DNA of 64,000 nt from Rhizobium sp. SG_E_25_P2 (lineage in GTDB: Bacteria; Pseudomonadota; Alphaproteobacteria; Rhizobiales; Rhizobiaceae): the NCBI RefSeq assembly GCF_029892285.1, contig NZ_JARXVM010000001.1, positions 620,001 through 684,000 on the forward strand. The letters run 5' to 3'. Under the pieces are notes generated by a model. The model did not search any database. It was not told the origin of the DNA and worked only from the letters and a program-made list of their open reading frames with translations. Numbering within the stretch: the stretch's first letter is position 1; every line of letters starts with the position of its first letter. Positions 63,540 to 64,000 of this stretch are shown in pieces. The position numbers were made by a program, and so were the translations under genes.

Positions 63540-64000
63540 TCAGTCTCCGTCGCCGAAGGAAAAGCCGGCGCTCAAGCCCACGGCGGCGCCGACATCGCGA
63601 TCGATGCGTGTGCTGGCGTCGCGCAGATTGAACAGGATGAAATCGATCTTGCGCTGATATTTGCCATCCGCCAGCTTTTCGGCGGTAGGCTGCTCCATTT
63701 TGCCAACAGCGCCGGCGGCCGCCTTGAAGTCGAACTCCACGGCGTCGGCCAGGGCTTCGGCGTCACCGGTCAATAGACTGCGCATGTCCGAGGTCTTCCA
63801 GAGATCGGCGAGACCAGAGACATTGCCGTGAATGGCGCGCATGGTGTTTTCTGACCGCCACAACAAGGCGAGGCGCGGCGAGGTCTTTTCACCCGCGCCC
63901 TTGTAGAAGGGTTTCACGCGCTGGTCGCGGATGGTTTCGACCCCATGCACGAAGATGCCGATCATAGCCTGCAGCGCTTCGTCGCCGGTGCGGAACACCG
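63540..64000 (-). CDS. Imelysin-family protein, partial (cut by window edge)
   Basis: The C-terminal about 153 residues of an imelysin/M75-type protein (RLALLWRSENTMRAIHGNVS and FDFKAAAGAVGKM); the N-terminal part lies beyond position 64000. The family contains periplasmic iron-regulated proteins related to EfeO/IrpA. It precedes DUF1513 by 3 bp on the same strand, and the operon probably continues to the right with cytochrome or further imelysin genes. Confidence 0.78.
   Translation of the reverse strand, partial: VFRTGDEALQAMIGIFVHGVETIRDQRVKPFYKGAGEKTSPRLALLWRSENTMRAIHGNVSGLADLWKTSDMRSLLTGDAEALADAVEFDFKAAAGAVGKMEQPTAEKLADGKYQRKIDFILFNLRDASTRIDRDVGAAVGLSAGFSFGDGD

Overview
The window reads as a chromosomal segment of an alphaproteobacterium, most likely a member of the Hyphomicrobiales (Rhizobiales). 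It is GC-rich and densely coding. The evidence is a frcBCA/frcR fructose import locus very like the rhizobial one, the aerobic cobaltochelatase pair cobS-cobT followed by a J-domain gene and bolA, a membrane-bound ferritin (mbfA) with an Irr-type operator, a BTLCP cysteine peptidase gene with CtrA-like sites, and the rpmI-rplT-pheS-pheT and infC neighbourhoods. No rRNA, insertion sequence, prophage or CRISPR array was seen. Genus cannot be decided from this window.

Layout. 0-9.7 kb: a LysR regulator, a frameshifted DUF805 gene, soluble transhydrogenase sthA, an esterase-like phytase-domain protein, cobT-cobS, a J-domain protein, bolA, then a small accessory island holding a VapBC-like toxin-antitoxin pair and a DUF4160-DUF2442 pair. 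9.7-16 kb: pyrC and the fructose locus (frcBCA divergent from frcR and a FucU/RbsD mutarotase). 16-24 kb: small hypothetical genes and a type I secretion locus (PrtD-like ABC exporter, PrtE-like fusion protein, a small RTX protein, a serralysin metalloprotease), a long gene-poor stretch and tRNA-Ala(CGC). 24-33 kb: phosphohexomutase, two paralogous GNATs, ung, an enolase-superfamily enzyme, a DnaQ-like exonuclease, LysR/aldo-keto reductase, AraC/EamA transporter. 33-38 kb: rpmI-rplT-pheS-pheT on the minus strand, with a second DUF4160-DUF2442 pair inserted between pheS and pheT. 38-47.5 kb: envelope glycosylation genes, the sitABCD metal importer, infC with an ATT start, a hydrolase and a BTLCP peptidase. 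47.5-54 kb: siderophore-interacting reductase, mbfA, a PLP decarboxylase, a GGDEF protein, lepA. 54-64 kb: minus-strand genes for deoxyribose-phosphate/aldehyde metabolism (deoR-type regulator, deoC, two-domain ALDH16-type dehydrogenase), an HpaI-type aldolase with a FAD reductase, a GH3 glycosidase, and the end of an imelysin-DUF1513 locus cut by the window edge.

Functional themes. Metal handling recurs: sitABCD, mbfA, the siderophore-interacting protein, imelysin/DUF1513 and cobaltochelatase. Carbon acquisition is carried by frc, deoC/ALDH16, HpaI, MR/MLE and GH3 genes. The most unusual observations are the two DUF4160-DUF2442 modules. One interrupts the pheS-pheT operon. The other lies tail-to-tail with vapBC, and its DUF4160 gene has ATT exactly where its paralogue has ATG. 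Next come a candidate leader peptide and attenuator in front of pheS, an RTX secretion locus with an orphan mini-RTX protein, and several well-formed operators. All functional assignments come from reading motifs and context; no database search was run.
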